Origin: Zavarzinia sp.
Lineage (GTDB): Bacteria; Pseudomonadota; Alphaproteobacteria; Zavarziniales; Zavarziniaceae
DNA length: 5,030 nucleotides
Reading direction: 5' to 3'
Assembly (NCBI GenBank): GCA_028694545.1
Contig: JAQVKV010000259.1
Span: forward strand, 1 to 5,030
Shown: positions 4,652-5,030 of the stretch, one piece after another
How positions within the stretch are numbered: position 1 is the stretch's first letter
Layout of the letters: each line of letters begins with the position of its first letter
Made by a program: the position numbers and the translations under genes
Notes under the pieces: generated by a model
The model's database searches: none
What the model saw: the letters and a program-made list of their open reading frames with translations, nothing else
What the model was told of the DNA's origin: nothing

Positions 4652-5030
4652 CTATGCGACACCCCGGCGCGCGCCATCCCGCGATCGCGTCGCGAGGCCC
4701 CGGACAACCGGCATCTCGAGCCCGCTCTCCTCGCCGTAGCGGATCAGAAGATCCGGGAAATCGACACCGGGGGTCTGATCCACCGCCGGCCCGGCACCTT
4801 CCGGCATCCGGTCGAGCCACTGGAGGATCATCGCCTCCACCCCCGTCTCCAGCACGACACCACGGGCCCGTGCCACCGCCACCGATTCGCTGATCATCGC
4901 GATCATGAGCGCGCGGCTCGCCGCTTCCGTCCGTACCGCTCCGACGGGCTCGCCGAAATGCACTGTGACGGCTGAAAGGACAGCCTGCAGACAGAAACGC
5001 CGCCAGAGGACAGCCATGACGTCGCTGGTC
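4652..5030 (-). CDS. Ketopantoate reductase-like (ApbA/PanE family) C-terminal part, 5' end outside window
   Basis: The 125 visible residues form the C-terminal helical domain of an ApbA/PanE-type NADPH oxidoreductase; the frame is open to the window edge, so the N-terminal Rossmann domain lies beyond it. The family pattern is seen in DVMAVLWRRFCLQAVLSAVT (counterpart of the ELWRKL..N...N segment), a helix SESVAVARARGVVLE, and the closing DLLIRYGEESGLEMPVV. True ketopantoate reductase makes pantoate for coenzyme A synthesis. By comparison with the E. coli sequence from memory, catalytic Lys176 is Arg, Asn180 and Asn184 are Gln and Ser, and Glu256 of the TEID motif appears to be Pro, so a different substrate or reaction is likely and panE is not assigned. 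The TAG stop (4652-4654) abuts the Irr box of dps. The ATG at 5017 is internal. Confidence 0.8.
   Translation of the reverse strand, partial: TSDVMAVLWRRFCLQAVLSAVTVHFGEPVGAVRTEAASRALMIAMISESVAVARARGVVLETGVEAMILQWLDRMPEGAGPAVDQTPGVDFPDLLIRYGEESGLEMPVVRGLATRSRDGARRGVA

Noticed and set aside
4573..4660. OxyR-type ATAG-N7-CTAT array upstream of dps
   Set aside because: Only one ATAG is present and the spacing to further half-sites fails; the Irr-box match is far better.
1..5030. CRISPR array, insertion sequence, tRNA/rRNA or prophage signature
   Set aside because: No regular repeat-spacer units, transposase, terminal inverted repeats or tRNA cloverleaf seen on either strand.

Overview
GC-rich window with dense coding and codon use typical of Alphaproteobacteria. 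The trxB-lysR pairing, an Irr-type iron box and an EcfG-type stress promoter fit a Rhodospirillales-like or Rhizobiales-like organism. The lineage is inferred, not demonstrated.

Layout. Plus strand, 1-1768: the 3' part of thioredoxin reductase (trxB), then a complete LysR-family regulator 34 nt downstream. Positions 1769-2405 hold no protein gene but are rich in structure: a GC-rich hairpin cluster, an intrinsic terminator (1889-1925), an apparently unannotated structured small RNA of about 160 nt (about 2012-2172) with its own strong terminator, an isolated inverted repeat (2231-2267), and the probable promoter and leader of a two-gene operon of unknown function (2406-2980). The second protein of that operon looks like a small winged-helix DNA binder. 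Minus strand, 2984-5030: msrP (periplasmic methionine sulfoxide reductase, molybdenum enzyme), dps (ferritin-like iron storage and DNA protection) and the C-terminal part of an ApbA/PanE-family oxidoreductase, all reading leftward.

How it fits together. TrxB supplies cytoplasmic reducing power, MsrP repairs oxidised methionines in the envelope, and Dps sequesters iron and detoxifies peroxide, so oxidative and iron stress is a common theme. Regulatory signals agree: a near-perfect Irr box (TTTAGAA-N3-TTCCAAA) overlaps the probable dps promoter, and a GGAAC-N17-GGTT element resembling the general-stress (EcfG/RpoE2) consensus precedes the unknown operon.

Most interesting points: (1) the candidate sRNA with CUCCUCCCC in a hairpin loop and CCUCCC in a linker, reminiscent of anti-Shine-Dalgarno sRNAs of other alphaproteobacteria; (2) the unknown operon, whose leader can fold over its own Shine-Dalgarno and whose upstream region carries three copies of a bipartite motif; (3) an MsrP precursor with a lipobox-like cysteine behind its Tat signal and no adjacent msrQ; (4) a PanE-like protein lacking the canonical catalytic residues.
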